Source: an uncultured Pelagibacteraceae bacterium (GTDB taxonomy: Bacteria > Pseudomonadota > Alphaproteobacteria > Pelagibacterales > Pelagibacteraceae). Taken from it: a stretch of DNA of 40,267 nucleotides. Where the stretch lies: positions 1-40,267 of the forward strand of contig CACLJJ010000006.1 in the NCBI GenBank assembly GCA_902607215.1, in the 5' to 3' direction. A program made the translations under genes and the position numbers. How positions within the stretch are numbered: the first letter of the stretch is position 1; every line of letters begins with the position of its first letter. The notes beneath the pieces are model-generated. The model did not search any database. It saw only the letters and a program-made list of their open reading frames with translations, and had not been told where the DNA came from. Of the stretch, positions 1 through 10,618 are shown piece by piece.

Positions 1-1
1 T

Positions 2-1897
2 ACAATTACATCAGCAGCTACCACTTGCTTTTGGAGAGAGCATAGAATTAATATTATAGACACACCGGGTCATGTTGATTTTACTATTGAAGTTGAAAGA
101 TCACTCAAAGTTCTTGATGGTGCTGTTGCGGTATTTGATGGTGTAGCTGGTGTTGAACCTCAATCTGAAACGGTATGGAGACAAGCTGATAAATATAAAG
201 TTCCAAGAATATGCTTTGTAAATAAACTTGATAGAACGGGAGCTGATTTTTTTAGATGTGTTGATATGATCAAAGATCGATTAGGTGCCAAGCCTTTAGT
301 AATGCAGATTCCAGTTGGTATTGAAGCTTCATTCCAAGGTGTTGTTGATTTAATTAAGATGAAATCAATTGTTTGGAAAAATGAAGATCTCGGAGCAGCA
401 TGGGAGGAAAAAGAAATACCAGATGATTTAAAAGAAATATGTAAAAAATATCGTCAAGAATTGGTTGAGACAGCTGTTGAACAAGACGAAAAATTAATGG
501 AAAGTTATTTAAATGGTGATCAAATTAAAAATGAAGATTTAATAAAATGTGTAAGAAAAGGATGTATAAATTTCGATTTTGTACCAGTTCTAACCGGTTC
601 GGCTTTCAAAAACAAAGGCGTTCAACCTTTATTAGATGCTGTAATTGATTATTTACCAAGCCCAGTTGATATTGGGTCAATTAAAGGGATTAAGCCCGGT
701 TCAGATGATGAAATGATGATGAAATTTGAGGATAATGCGCCATTTTCTGCGTTAGCTTTTAAAGTTGCAAACGATCCATTTGTTGGTTCTTTAACTTTTA
801 TAAGAGTTTATTCAGGAACGGTAAAAACTGGAACAGGCATTTATAATACGTCAAAAGATAAAGAGGAAAGAGTTGGTAGAATGTTGTTGATGCATGCTAA
901 TTCAAGAGAAGATACCAAAGAAGCAAATGCTGGCGATATTGTTGCACTTGCTGGGCTAAAACATACAATTACAGGACACACATTAGCAAATGAAGATAAT
1001 CCAATTCTTTTAGAACCTATGGAATTTCCTGATCCAGTTATAGAAATTGCGGTTGAACCAAAAACAAAAGCCGATCAAGAAAAAATGGGTGAAGCATTAG
1101 CTAGATTAGCTAAAGAAGATCCATCATTTAGAGTTAGCTCAGACGAAGAGTCAGGCCAAACAATAATTAAAGGTATGGGAGAACTACACCTAGATATTAT
1201 TGTTGATAGAATGAAAAGAGAATTTAAAGTCGAAGCAAATGTTGGGGCGCCTCAAGTTGCTTATAGAGAAACAATACAAAATGCGACGGAATTTGATTAT
1301 ATACACAAAAAACAAAGTGGTGGTGCCGGCCAATTTGCAAGGGTTAAACTTTCAGTTGAGCCTTTAGAACCAGGCAAAGGAAGAGAAATTGAAAGTAAAA
1401 TTAAAGGTGGAGCTATACCTAAAGAGTTTATACCTGGTGTTGAAAAAGGAATAGAGACAGTTGCCGATAACGGGATTTTAGCTGGTTTTCCAATAATAGA
1501 TTATAAAGTTACAATTTTAGATGGGTTACATCACGATGTTGACTCAAGCGTACTTGCGTTTGAACTTGCATCAAGAGCTTGTTTTAAGGAAGCTTGTACA
1601 AGAGGAACTTTAAAATTATTAGAACCTATAATGAGAGTTGAAGTTGTCACTCCCGAAGATTATATGGGAGATGTTATTGGTGATTTAAACAGTAGAAGGG
1701 GACAAATCAATACTCAAGAACAAAGAGGTAACGCAACAGTAATAACTGCAATGGTTCCACTTGCAAATATGTTTGGATATATAAATAGTTTAAGATCTAT
1801 GTCTCAAGGAAGAGCGCAATACTCAATGTTTTTTGATCATTACGCAAAAGTACCCCAAAATGTTCAAGATGAAGTAACTAAAAAGATTGCAGGTTAA
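2..1897 (+). CDS. fusA: Elongation factor G, 5'-truncated by the window edge
   Basis: Frame 2 is open from base 2 ([65 protein letters not shown]...[10 protein letters not shown]), joining the 266-1897 ORF. DTPGH and NKLD GTPase motifs and the EF-G C-terminal domains are present. The ORF-track start at 266 is internal. Confidence 0.98.
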   Translation, partial: TITSAATTCFWREHRINIIDTPGHVDFTIEVERSLKVLDGAVAVFDGVAGVEPQSETVWRQADKYKVPRICFVNKLDRTGADFFRCVDMIKDRLGAKPLVMQIPVGIEASFQGVVDLIKMKSIVWKNEDLGAAWEEKEIPDDLKEICKKYRQELVETAVEQDEKLMESYLNGDQIKNEDLIKCVRKGCINFDFVPVLTGSAFKNKGVQPLLDAVIDYLPSPVDIGSIKGIKPGSDDEMMMKFEDNAPFSALAFKVANDPFVGSLTFIRVYSGTVKTGTGIYNTSKDKEERVGRMLLMHANSREDTKEANAGDIVALAGLKHTITGHTLANEDNPILLEPMEFPDPVIEIAVEPKTKADQEKMGEALARLAKEDPSFRVSSDEESGQTIIKGMGELHLDIIVDRMKREFKVEANVGAPQVAYRETIQNATEFDYIHKKQSGGAGQFARVKLSVEPLEPGKGREIESKIKGGAIPKEFIPGVEKGIETVADNGILAGFPIIDYKVTILDGLHHDVDSSVLAFELASRACFKEACTRGTLKLLEPIMRVEVVTPEDYMGDVIGDLNSRRGQINTQEQRGNATVITAMVPLANMFGYINSLRSMSQGRAQYSMFFDHYAKVPQNVQDEVTKKIAG

Positions 1898-1899
1898 TT

Positions 1900-2208
1900 A
1901 TGGAAAAACAAAATATTAGAATAAAACTAAGAGCGTATGATAATAAAGTTCTAGATCAGTCAACCGAAGAAATAGTTAATACTGTAAAAAGAACAGGCGC
2001 AAATATCAAAGGCCCCATTCCTTTACCGACTAAAATAGAAAGATATACAGTTCTGAGATCACCGCATATTGATAAAAAAAGCCGTGAACAATTTGAAACA
2101 AGAACTCATAAAAGATTAATTGATATAATTGAACCAACACCACAAACTGTAGAAGCATTAATGAAGCTAGATTTAGCATCTGGCGTAGATGTGGAAATTA
2201 AAATTTAG
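1900..2208 (+). CDS. rpsJ: 30S ribosomal protein S10
   Basis: [21 protein letters not shown]...[30 protein letters not shown]10 hallmark and operon position. Confidence 0.98.
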   Translation: MEKQNIRIKLRAYDNKVLDQSTEEIVNTVKRTGANIKGPIPLPTKIERYTVLRSPHIDKKSREQFETRTHKRLIDIIEPTPQTVEALMKLDLASGVDVEIKI

Positions 2209-2211
2209 ATT

Positions 2212-2922
2212 ATGAACGAGATAGTATTAATAGGGAAAAAAATTGGAATGACTCGAGAGTTTTATGAAACTGGACAGTCAGTACCAGTAACAGTTATTAA
2301 AATGGAAAAAGGAAGAGTTATAGATGTAATTGATCAAGAAAAAAGAGGTTACAAAGCTGTACAATTGGGTTTTGGAAAAATTAAAAATTCAAAACTTACA
2401 AAATCAATGAAAGGGTATTTTGCAAAAAAAAATACAGAACCAAAAAGAAAATTAAAAGAATTTAGAATTGATAATGTAGAAAATTATAAAATTGGTAACG
2501 AATTTGGTATTGAAATTTTTCAAGATGCTAAATTTGTTGATGTTAGATCAAAAACGATTGGTAAAGGTTTTGCTGGCAGTATGAAGAGACACAATTTTAG
2601 TGGACTTAGAGCTACACATGGTGTTTCTGTTTCGCACAGATCACATGGATCCACAGGTCAAAGGCAAGACCCAGGGAAAGTTTTTAAAGGAAAAAAAATG
2701 GCTGGACATATGGGTGATAAATTAAGAACTATGCAAAATATAGAAATAATAAAATCTGATTTAGACAATAATCTTCTTTATTTAAAAGGATCTATACCAG
2801 GATCTAAAAATACTGAAGTTCTTGTAAAAAAAGCGGTCAAAAATGTTTCAAAATTAACAATGAAAGAAAAAATTGAAGTTATAGAAAAATTGAAAAAAAT
2901 ACCTGAAAAGAAAAAGAAATAA
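2212..2922 (+). CDS. rplC: 50S ribosomal protein L3
   Basis: GKKIGMTREF...GKGFAGSMKRHNFSG..ATHGVSVSHRSHGSTGQRQDPGKVFKGKKMAGHMG, L3 signature. Confidence 0.98.
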   Translation: MNEIVLIGKKIGMTREFYETGQSVPVTVIKMEKGRVIDVIDQEKRGYKAVQLGFGKIKNSKLTKSMKGYFAKKNTEPKRKLKEFRIDNVENYKIGNEFGIEIFQDAKFVDVRSKTIGKGFAGSMKRHNFSGLRATHGVSVSHRSHGSTGQRQDPGKVFKGKKMAGHMGDKLRTMQNIEIIKSDLDNNLLYLKGSIPGSKNTEVLVKKAVKNVSKLTMKEKIEVIEKLKKIPEKKKK

Positions 2923-2924
2923 TT

Positions 2925-3548
2925 ATGAAAATAGACAAAATTAATATTGATGGTAAAAAAATATCTATAGAAGTTTTAGATAAGATATTTTCTGCAAAAG
3001 TTAATAAAAAACTTATTAGCAATGTTCTTTATAAAACTAACGCAAATTACAAACACAGAAAAGCTAAAACTAAACAAAAAAATGAAATTGCTGGATCAAC
3101 AGCAAAGATATATGCACAAAAAGGAACAGGCAACGCAAGACATGCTAGCAGAAAAGCACCAATCTTTGTTGGTGGAGGTGTTGCTCATGGACCAAAAGGT
3201 GAGTCAAACTACAAAGTAAGAAAATTAAATAAGACTGAAAAAAAATTAAGCATTGCATCTTTAATTACCGAAAAAATTAAAGCAAAGAATTTGATTGTTT
3301 TTGATGATTTTAAAAATGAAATTAAAAAAACAAAAGAAATGAATTTATTGCTGAATAAATTTCAAGCTAAAAACTCACTTATTATATTAGATAAAAATTC
3401 GAAAGATAAAATAATTAAATCTGTTAGAAATATACCAAGTATAAAAGTAACAGATATAAATCATTTCAGTGCCTTTGATGTGATAAAATTTGAAAAGGTA
3501 ATTTTTACAGAAACCTCAATAAAGGAATTGGAAAAAAAATATGAATAA
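2925..3548 (+). CDS. rplD: 50S ribosomal protein L4
   Basis: KQKNEIAGSTAKIYAQKGTGNARHASRKAPIFVGGGVAHGPK, L4 signature and operon order. Confidence 0.97.
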   Translation: MKIDKINIDGKKISIEVLDKIFSAKVNKKLISNVLYKTNANYKHRKAKTKQKNEIAGSTAKIYAQKGTGNARHASRKAPIFVGGGVAHGPKGESNYKVRKLNKTEKKLSIASLITEKIKAKNLIVFDDFKNEIKKTKEMNLLLNKFQAKNSLIILDKNSKDKIIKSVRNIPSIKVTDINHFSAFDVIKFEKVIFTETSIKELEKKYE

Positions 3549-3834
3549 AATACATTTATACGATAAAATTTTATCTCCAGTAGTAACTGAAAAGTCAACT
3601 AAACTTTCAGAACAAAATAAAGTTATTTTTAAAGTACCATACAAATCTAACAAGTTAGTTTTAAAGAAAAATATTGAAAAAATATTTAAAGTTAATGTTA
3701 CAAAAATTAATATTATAAACAAACAATCAAGAAATAAACTAACCAGAGGGAGAAAAGTAAAGGTTAAAGGTTATAAAAAAGCAATTATAACACTCAAAAA
3801 AGGTCAAAACATTGATCTAGCAACTGGAATTTAA
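3541..3834 (+). CDS. rplW: 50S ribosomal protein L23
   Basis: YDKILSPVVTEKSTKLSEQNKVIFKV...KKNIEKIFKVNVTKIN, L23 family; overlaps rplD by 8 bp. Confidence 0.96.
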   Translation: MNKIHLYDKILSPVVTEKSTKLSEQNKVIFKVPYKSNKLVLKKNIEKIFKVNVTKINIINKQSRNKLTRGRKVKVKGYKKAIITLKKGQNIDLATGI

Positions 3835-3837
3835 ATT

Positions 3838-4671
3838 ATGTCTCTGAAAACTTTTAAACCGTACACTAAATCCACAAGAGGAACAGTTTTAGTCGATAGA
3901 TCTGAATTATGGAAAGGTAAACCATTTAAGCCTTTAACCTCTGTTAACAATGCATCTAAAGGTAGAAATAATCAAGGAAGAATTACGTCTAGAAATCATG
4001 GCGGTGGGCATAAACAAAAGTATCGAACAGTGGATTTTTATCGAAGAAAATTCGATTCAATTGCTGAGATTGAAAGAATTGAATATGACCCAAATAGATC
4101 TTGCTACATAATGCTTGTTAAATTTGAAGATGAAAAAAAATTTTATTACTTAGCGCCACAAAGAATAAAAGTCGGAGACAAAATTCAAAATGGATCAAAT
4201 ATTGAGATTAAAGTTGGAAATTGCATGCCTTTACAAGATATACCTGTTGGAATTGATATTCATAATGTTGAATTGCAGCCTGGTGCAGGTGGGAAAATAG
4301 CTAGATCTGCTGGAACCTCAGTCAGTATTTCTGGTGTAGATGGAAATTATTCTTTGGTCAAAATGGCTTCCGGTGAAGTAAGAAAAATCAATTCGCGTTG
4401 TATGGCAACAATTGGAGTTTTATCAAACCCAGATAAAAAGAATATTAAAATTGGAAAAGCAGGTAGATCTAGATGGCTTGGAATTAGACCTCATACAAGA
4501 GGTGTGGTTAAGAATCCAGTTGATCATCCACATGGTGGTGGAGAAGGTAAAACTGCAGGTGGAAGACATCCTGTTTCACCGACTGGACAATCGGCAAAAG
4601 GTTTAAAAACAAGAGATAATAAAAGAACAGATAAATTTATAATTAGACGAAGAAAAGGAAAGAAAAAATAA
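3838..4671 (+). CDS. rplB: 50S ribosomal protein L2
   Basis: GRNNQGRITSRNHGGGHKQKYR...GIRPHTRGVVKNPVDHPHGGGEGKTAGGRHPVSPTGQSAKGLKTR, L2. Confidence 0.99.
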   Translation: MSLKTFKPYTKSTRGTVLVDRSELWKGKPFKPLTSVNNASKGRNNQGRITSRNHGGGHKQKYRTVDFYRRKFDSIAEIERIEYDPNRSCYIMLVKFEDEKKFYYLAPQRIKVGDKIQNGSNIEIKVGNCMPLQDIPVGIDIHNVELQPGAGGKIARSAGTSVSISGVDGNYSLVKMASGEVRKINSRCMATIGVLSNPDKKNIKIGKAGRSRWLGIRPHTRGVVKNPVDHPHGGGEGKTAGGRHPVSPTGQSAKGLKTRDNKRTDKFIIRRRKGKKK

Positions 4672-4677
4672 GTAATT

Positions 4678-4998
4678 ATGACTAGAGCAGTTTGGAAGGG
4701 TCCGTTTGTTGAAGAAAGCTTAATTAAAAAAGTAGACAAACAAAAAAATGAAATTAATAGAAAACCAATTAAAACCTGGTCAAGAAAATCAACTATAATT
4801 CCAGATTTTGTAGGTGTTAGTTTTTTAATTTATAACGGTAAAAAATTTATACCAATAACAGTTTCTGAAGACATGGTTGGACATAAGCTTGGAGAATTTG
4901 CTCCTACAAGACAGTTTTCTGGACATACGCCAGCTGACAAAAAAGCTAAATTAGATGAAGCAGCAGCCAGCATTGCAAAAACAACGGATAAAAAATAA
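4678..4998 (+). CDS. rpsS: 30S ribosomal protein S19
   Basis: [18 protein letters not shown]...[15 protein letters not shown]...[18 protein letters not shown]19. Confidence 0.98.
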   Translation: MTRAVWKGPFVEESLIKKVDKQKNEINRKPIKTWSRKSTIIPDFVGVSFLIYNGKKFIPITVSEDMVGHKLGEFAPTRQFSGHTPADKKAKLDEAAASIAKTTDKK

Positions 4999-5000
4999 TT

Positions 5001-5402
5001 ATGGGTAAAAAAAAAAAAGATACCAAAGCAGATAGTAAATTAGTTAGATCAATAAATAAAAATGTAAGATCCAGCACTAGAAAATTAAAACCTATTTTAA
5101 AATCTATAGTTGGAAAGAAAGTTGACATAGCAATAAGAAATTTATCTTTTTCTGAAAAAAGAATATCTAAAGATGTGAAAAAAACAATATCCTCAGCAGT
5201 TGCTAATGCTGAAAATAATTATCAATATGATATTGACAAACTGTTTATTAAAGAAGCTTATTGTGGAAAGCAAATCATAATGAAAAGATTCAGACCTAGA
5301 GCAAAAGGAAGAGCTGCTGCAATTAAAAAACCTTATTCAAATTTAACTATAATACTATCAGAGATAAAAAAAATAGAGGAAAAGCATGGGACAAAAAGTT
5401 AA
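5001..5402 (+). CDS. rplV: 50S ribosomal protein L22
   Basis: [38 protein letters not shown]...[39 protein letters not shown]22. Confidence 0.95.
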   Translation: MGKKKKDTKADSKLVRSINKNVRSSTRKLKPILKSIVGKKVDIAIRNLSFSEKRISKDVKKTISSAVANAENNYQYDIDKLFIKEAYCGKQIIMKRFRPRAKGRAAAIKKPYSNLTIILSEIKKIEEKHGTKS

Positions 5403-6045
5403 TCCAGTAGGTTTAAGACTAGGTATAAATAGAGGTTGGGACTCTGTTTGGTATGCGAAAAAAAAAGATTTTGGTAATTATTTAATAGAAGATTTTAAAA
5501 TAAGAGAATATATCAAAAAAAATGTTATCAATTCTGGTGTATCAAAAGTGATGATTGAAAGGACATCAAAAAAATGTTTTGTGACAATTTATACATCTCG
5601 ACCAGGTTTTGTTATTGGTAAAAAAGGTAGTGATATAGAAAAAATAAAAAACAAATTGTCTGGATTGACAAGTAATGAAGTAAATTTAAATATTAAAGAA
5701 GTAAAAAAACCAGAAACTAATAGCTATTTAGTTGCCGAAAATATTGCGCAACAACTTGTTAAACGAATTTCTTATAGAAGAGCAATGAAAAGGTCGATGC
5801 AATCAGCTTTAAGACTTGGTGCAAAAGGTATCAAAGTGTCAATTAGCGGTCGACTTGGTGGTAATGAAATAGCGAGAACTGAATGGTTAAGAGATGGAAG
5901 CATACCTTCTCACACATTAAGAGCTGACATTGATTATGCTGAAGCAGAAGCTTTAACAACTTACGGCATCATAGGAATAAAAGTTTGGATTTATAAAGGA
6001 GAAATTTTCTCAAAAGAATTTAATCAGGAGACAAATAAAAAGTAA
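5386..6045 (+). CDS. rpsC: 30S ribosomal protein S3
   Basis: [24 protein letters not shown]...[16 protein letters not shown] (KH domain)...[53 protein letters not shown]. 17 bp overlap with rplV; AGAGGAAA upstream of the start. Confidence 0.98.
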   Translation: MGQKVNPVGLRLGINRGWDSVWYAKKKDFGNYLIEDFKIREYIKKNVINSGVSKVMIERTSKKCFVTIYTSRPGFVIGKKGSDIEKIKNKLSGLTSNEVNLNIKEVKKPETNSYLVAENIAQQLVKRISYRRAMKRSMQSALRLGAKGIKVSISGRLGGNEIARTEWLRDGSIPSHTLRADIDYAEAEALTTYGIIGIKVWIYKGEIFSKEFNQETNKK

Positions 6046-6048
6046 GTT

Positions 6049-6459
6049 ATGCTACAACCAACTAGAACAAAATTTAGAAAAGCACACAAAGGAAGAATTC
6101 ACGGAAAAGCTTCTAGATGTAACTTCATGAACTACGGCGCCTTTGGACTAAAAGCTATATCGCCAGATAGAGTTATATCTAAACAAATTGAAGCTGCCAG
6201 AGTTGCTTTAACTAGACACATGAAAAGACAAGGGAGGGTTTGGACAAGAATGTTTCCAAATATACCTGTATCAAAAAAACCGGTTGAAGTTCGTATGGGA
6301 AAAGGTAAAGGCTCACCGGAATTTTGGGCTTGTAGAGTAAAACCAGGAAGAATTCTTTTTGAAATAGATGGTGTTTCTGAACAAATTGCTAAAGAAGCTT
6401 TATACAAGGCTTCTGCTAAACTACCTATTAAAACCAAGTTTATAAAAAGGTTTACATAA
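6049..6459 (+). CDS. rplP: 50S ribosomal protein L16
   Basis: [21 protein letters not shown]...[51 protein letters not shown]16. Confidence 0.98.
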   Translation: MLQPTRTKFRKAHKGRIHGKASRCNFMNYGAFGLKAISPDRVISKQIEAARVALTRHMKRQGRVWTRMFPNIPVSKKPVEVRMGKGKGSPEFWACRVKPGRILFEIDGVSEQIAKEALYKASAKLPIKTKFIKRFT

Positions 6460-6460
6460 A

Positions 6461-6652
6461 ATGAAAAAAAAAGAACTAAAAAAATTAACAAAAGACCAGG
6501 CTATTAAAGATATTGATAAACTAAAAAAAGATTTGTTCAATTTTCGTTTTCAGAAAATTAACGGTCAATTAACTAGTGCGTCAAAAATTAATGAAACAAA
6601 AAAAAGTATAGCTAGGTTAAAAACTTTAATAGAAAGGAAAATAAATGCCTAA
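6461..6652 (+). CDS. rpmC: 50S ribosomal protein L29
   Basis: 63 aa between rplP and rps[15 protein letters not shown]...[11 protein letters not shown]29 pattern. Confidence 0.93.
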   Translation: MKKKELKKLTKDQAIKDIDKLKKDLFNFRFQKINGQLTSASKINETKKSIARLKTLIERKINA

Positions 6653-6881
6653 AAAAATATTAAATGGCATAGTTGTTAGCGATAAAGAAAACAAAACTAT
6701 TAAAGTTTTAGTTGAAAGAAAATATCAACATCCTCTATTTAAAAAAGTTCTTAAAAGTAAAAAAAAATATAGTGCTCATGATGAGAAAAATAAATTTAAA
6801 AATGGGGATAAGGTTTCAATTATTGAATGCAAACCCTATTCTAAGAGTAAAAAATTTGAAGTTTTAGGAGATAAAAAATGA
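6645..6881 (+). CDS. rpsQ: 30S ribosomal protein S17
   Basis: [66 protein letters not shown]17; GAAAGGA upstream. Confidence 0.95.
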   Translation: MPKKILNGIVVSDKENKTIKVLVERKYQHPLFKKVLKSKKKYSAHDEKNKFKNGDKVSIIECKPYSKSKKFEVLGDKK

Positions 6882-7246
6882 TTCAAGTTCAAACAGAACT
6901 TACAGTAGCAGATAATACAGGCGCTAAAAGAATAGAGTGCATCAAGGTATTAGGTGGATCTAAAAGAAGATATGCCAGTATCGGTGATACAATTGTAATT
7001 GCAGTTAAAGAAGCTATACCAAAAGGCAAGGTAAAAAAAGGATCTGTACATAAAGCAGTTGTTGTTAGAGTTAAAAAAGGAATTCATAGAGAGGATGGTT
7101 CTAAAGTAAAATTTGATAATAATGCAGCGGTTTTAGTTGACGAGAAAGGTGAACCTGTTGGAACAAGAATATTTGGACCTGTTACTAGAGAATTAAGAAA
7201 TAGAGGACAAATGAAAATAATCTCTTTAGCACCTGAGGTTTTATAA
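6878..7246 (+). CDS. rplN: 50S ribosomal protein L14
   Basis: [49 protein letters not shown]14. Confidence 0.98.
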   Translation: MIQVQTELTVADNTGAKRIECIKVLGGSKRRYASIGDTIVIAVKEAIPKGKVKKGSVHKAVVVRVKKGIHREDGSKVKFDNNAAVLVDEKGEPVGTRIFGPVTRELRNRGQMKIISLAPEVL

Positions 7247-7497
7247 TGATTATAAAAAAAGGAAACAAAGTAAAAATTTTAACAGGCAAGGATAAAAATA
7301 AAGAAGGTGAAATTATCGAAATAGATAGATCAAAACACAGAGCGAAAGTAAAAGGTTTTAATATTATTAAAAAACATATTAAAACCACAAAAGAAAAAAA
7401 AGGTGGAATTATTGAAAAAGAAAATTTCTTAGATTTATCTAATTTAACAATAATTGCCGAAACTAAAAAGACTAAGAAAATTGAGAGTAAAAAATGA
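7246..7497 (+). CDS. rplX: 50S ribosomal protein L24
   Basis: [46 protein letters not shown] motif; TAATG junction with rplN. Confidence 0.96.
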   Translation: MIIKKGNKVKILTGKDKNKEGEIIEIDRSKHRAKVKGFNIIKKHIKTTKEKKGGIIEKENFLDLSNLTIIAETKKTKKIESKK

Positions 7498-8048
7498 TAC
7501 CAAGGTTAAAGGAATTGTATAAAAAAGAGATACAAACGGATTTAAAATCTAAGCTAGGGCTAAAAAATAACTTAATGACTCCTAGATTAGTAAAAATTGT
7601 ATTAAACATGGGCCTTGGCAACGATGGTAATGACTCAAAAATTTTAAAAATGTGTGAAGAAGATTTATCAAAGATTACTGGACAAAAACCTGTTATTACA
7701 AAATTTAAAAAATCAATTTCAAATTTTAAAACAAGAAAGGATACTAAAGCTGGCTTAAAAGTTACATTAAGAAAAGATAAAATGTATGAGTTTATTGATA
7801 GACTTGTCAATATAGCTTTACCAAGAATTAAAGACTTTAGAGGATTGTCTGCAAAAGGTTTTGATAATTTTGGAAATTACACTTTTGGAATAAAAGAGCA
7901 TATTATTTTTCCTGAAGTAAATTTTGACAAAGTAGATAAAATTAGAGGTCTAGATATAACTATAGTGATTTCTTCAATAAATAGAGATCATAGTTATGAA
8001 TTATTAAAAAAACTAAATTTTCCATTTAAAACAGAAAGGAATAATTAA
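7494..8048 (+). CDS. rplE: 50S ribosomal protein L5
   Basis: [11 protein letters not shown]...[14 protein letters not shown]...[34 protein letters not shown]5. Confidence 0.97.
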   Translation: MIPRLKELYKKEIQTDLKSKLGLKNNLMTPRLVKIVLNMGLGNDGNDSKILKMCEEDLSKITGQKPVITKFKKSISNFKTRKDTKAGLKVTLRKDKMYEFIDRLVNIALPRIKDFRGLSAKGFDNFGNYTFGIKEHIIFPEVNFDKVDKIRGLDITIVISSINRDHSYELLKKLNFPFKTERNN

Positions 8049-8050
8049 AT

Positions 8051-8356
8051 ATGGCTAAGTTAAGCGCAATTAACAAAAATAATAGAAGAATTAAGTTATC
8101 AAATAAATTTTATTCTAAAAGACTAAAACTTAAAAAAATAGTTATGAATAAAAAACTAGCATTAGAAGAAAGATTTAAAGCTCAACAGAAACTTTCAAAG
8201 TTACCGAGGAATTCAGCAAAAAATAGAGTTATGAATAGATGTCAAATTACAGGCAGACCGCATGGAGTTTACAGAAAATTAAAAATTTCAAGAATTGCAT
8301 TAAGAAAACTAGGTCTTGAAGGAAAAATACCAGGAATGGTTAAATCAAGTTGGTAG
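8051..8356 (+). CDS. rpsN: 30S ribosomal protein S14, long form without the zinc ribbon
   Basis: 101 aa; [51 protein letters not shown], with a single Cys (C- type S14). Confidence 0.97.
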   Translation: MAKLSAINKNNRRIKLSNKFYSKRLKLKKIVMNKKLALEERFKAQQKLSKLPRNSAKNRVMNRCQITGRPHGVYRKLKISRIALRKLGLEGKIPGMVKSSW

Positions 8357-8368
8357 AAAGGATAAAAT

Positions 8369-8764
8369 ATGAGCTTAAGTGACCCAATAGGAGATATGAT
8401 TGCTAGAATAAAGAATGCTCAAATGAGAAGTCAGAAAAAAGTTGAGTTACCTTCTTCAAAATTTAAAACTAAAATAGCCGATGTACTCAAAGGTGAAGGA
8501 TTTATAATAGATTACAAAGTAAATAATGAGACAAGCAAACCAACTTTATTAATAAATCTTAAATATAATTCTGGTAATCCAGTAATTAATACGATTGAAA
8601 GGGTTTCAAAACCAGGAAGGAGAATTTTTTCAAGTGCTGAAAGTTTACCAAAAATAAATAATGGACTTGGAATTGCAATAATATCAACCCCAAAGGGAGT
8701 TATGACAGATATTGATGCAAGAAAACAAAAAATTGGTGGAGAAATAATTTGTAAGGTATTTTAA
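8369..8764 (+). CDS. rpsH: 30S ribosomal protein S8
   Basis: MSLSDPIGDMIARIKNAQMRS...RVSKPGRRIFSSAESLPKINNGLGIAIISTPKGVMTD, S8; AAAGGA upstream. Confidence 0.98.
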   Translation: MSLSDPIGDMIARIKNAQMRSQKKVELPSSKFKTKIADVLKGEGFIIDYKVNNETSKPTLLINLKYNSGNPVINTIERVSKPGRRIFSSAESLPKINNGLGIAIISTPKGVMTDIDARKQKIGGEIICKVF

Positions 8765-9303
8765 TGTCTAAAATTGGAAAAATAAATATATCAATTCCTG
8801 AAAAAGTAAAAGTTGTTCTTACGGATAGTAGTGTAAATATAGAAGGCCCTTTAGGAAAGAAATCATTAAATATAGATTTAAAAACTTTTGAACTCAATAT
8901 TAAAGATGGAAAAGAAATTTCAATAAAGCCAAAAACAATTGATGAAAACACAAAAAGATTATGGGGAATGAATAGAAGTCTATTAAATAATGCAATTATA
9001 GGAACAAGCAAAGGTTATGAGAAAACATTGGAGCTGATAGGAGTTGGATATAGAGCAACTTTAAAAGGCAAACAATTAAATCTACAGTTAGGTTTTAGCC
9101 ATGATATTAATTATAATATTCCAGAAAATATTAAAATTACCGTAGAAAAACAAACAGTTTTAAAAATAAGTGGTGCTGACAAACAAGAAGTTGGTATGGT
9201 TACTTCAAAAATTAAATCTTTTAGACGACCAGAGCCTTATAAAGGCAAAGGCATTAAAGAAAAAGGACAATATATTTTAAGAAAAGAAGGAAAGAAAAAA
9301 TAA
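8764..9303 (+). CDS. rplF: 50S ribosomal protein L6
   Basis: [15 protein letters not shown]...[52 protein letters not shown]6. Confidence 0.97.
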   Translation: MSKIGKINISIPEKVKVVLTDSSVNIEGPLGKKSLNIDLKTFELNIKDGKEISIKPKTIDENTKRLWGMNRSLLNNAIIGTSKGYEKTLELIGVGYRATLKGKQLNLQLGFSHDINYNIPENIKITVEKQTVLKISGADKQEVGMVTSKIKSFRRPEPYKGKGIKEKGQYILRKEGKKK

Positions 9304-9656
9304 TGAAACTATCAACTTCGTTAAGAAGAAAATTTAGAATTAGAAATAAAGCAAAAAAAGTTGCACATCCAGAAAGATTTAGATTAAGTATTTGCAGATC
9401 TTCAAAAAATATTTCTGCTCAAATTATTGATGACAAAAAACAAACAACATTATTTTCAGCATCTTCCAATGAAAAAGATGTTAAAATTTTAAAAAAAAAC
9501 AAAACAGAACTTTCAATTATTGTAGCAGAAAAACTAGCAAAAAAAGCACACCAAAAAAAAATAACAAAAATTTTCTTTGATAGAGGTATATATAAATATC
9601 ACGGGCGTGTAAAAATTTTTGCTGAAACTTTAAGAAAAAATGGAATGGAATTTTAA
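9303..9656 (+). CDS. rplR: 50S ribosomal protein L18
   Basis: [37 protein letters not shown]...[28 protein letters not shown]18. Confidence 0.96.
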   Translation: MKLSTSLRRKFRIRNKAKKVAHPERFRLSICRSSKNISAQIIDDKKQTTLFSASSNEKDVKILKKNKTELSIIVAEKLAKKAHQKKITKIFFDRGIYKYHGRVKIFAETLRKNGMEF

Positions 9657-9659
9657 ATT

Positions 9660-10160
9660 ATGGAAAAGAATAACGATATATTAGAAAAATTAGTTCATAT
9701 AAATAGAATTACAAAAGTTGTTAAAGGTGGAAGAAGATTTGGTTTTTCTGCACTTGTTGTAGTTGGTAATCAAAATGGAAAAATTGGTGTTGCTCATGCA
9801 AAAGCTAAACAAGTTCCAGATGCAATAAAAAAAGCTAATGAATTAGCAAGAAGAAAACTTATTCAAATACCACTAAGAGATGGAAGAACAATTCATCACG
9901 ATATATATGGCAAAGATGGTGCTGGAAAAATTAAGTTAAGATCAGCACCTAAAGGCACAGGTATAATTGCAGGTGGTCCTGTAAGGGCCGTATGTGAAGT
10001 TTTAGGAATAAAGGACATAGTGGCAAAATCATTAGGAACAGCTAATCCTCATAACGTTATTAGGGCATGTATGAAAGCGCTTCAAAAACAAACATCACCA
10101 AAACAAATTTCCAATCTTAGAAGCAAAAAAATATCTGAAGTAATAGAAAAAAGAGGATAA
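9660..10160 (+). CDS. rpsE: 30S ribosomal protein S5
   Basis: [88 protein letters not shown]5. Confidence 0.98.
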   Translation: MEKNNDILEKLVHINRITKVVKGGRRFGFSALVVVGNQNGKIGVAHAKAKQVPDAIKKANELARRKLIQIPLRDGRTIHHDIYGKDGAGKIKLRSAPKGTGIIAGGPVRAVCEVLGIKDIVAKSLGTANPHNVIRACMKALQKQTSPKQISNLRSKKISEVIEKRG

Positions 10161-10618
10161 TGATTAATTTAAATAGCACAAATAGCATCAAAGAAAAAAA
10201 AATTAGACCTGGAAGAGGTATTGGATCAGGTAAAGGAAAAACTTCAGGACGTGGTCACAAAGGTCAAAAATCTAGAAGAGGTGTTGCAATTAAAAGTTTT
10301 GAGGGTGGTCAAATGCCTTTGTACAGAAGACTTCCAAAAAGAGGTTTTAATCCAATTAAAAGTATCGGTATAGCTAAATTAAATATAGGTAAAATTCAAT
10401 CTTTTATAGATAATAAAAAAATTAAAGCTAATGAAAAAATAAATATAGATTTACTGAAGAAGTTAAAATTAATAAATAAAAAATACAGTAAAATTAAAAT
10501 TTTAGGGAATGGAAATCTAAAAGATAAAATAGACATAGAAGTAGATTTTGTTTCTAAATCAGTAAAAGATAAATTAGGCAAAATAGGTAGTGCTGTAAAA
10601 ATAAAAAATAGTAAATGA
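10160..10618 (+). CDS. rplO: 50S ribosomal protein L15
   Basis: [26 protein letters not shown]...[18 protein letters not shown]15. Confidence 0.97.
   Translation: MINLNSTNSIKEKKIRPGRGIGSGKGKTSGRGHKGQKSRRGVAIKSFEGGQMPLYRRLPKRGFNPIKSIGIAKLNIGKIQSFIDNKKIKANEKINIDLLKKLKLINKKYSKIKILGNGNLKDKIDIEVDFVSKSVKDKLGKIGSAVKIKNSK

Noticed and set aside
3022-3219. 65-aa out-of-frame ORF within rplD (and 4412-4606 within rplB)
   Set aside because: Out-of-frame within conserved ribosomal genes; no independent support.
6132-6491. 119-aa antisense ORF opposite rplP
   Set aside because: Fully opposite a strongly conserved ribosomal gene, with no recognisable domain; explained by low stop density on the opposite strand.
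7472-7810. 112-aa antisense ORF opposite rplE
   Set aside because: Overlaps a confident conserved gene; composition typical of a spurious antisense ORF.
8700-9011. 103-aa antisense ORF across rpsH/rplF
   Set aside because: Overlaps two confident ribosomal genes; no family match recognised.
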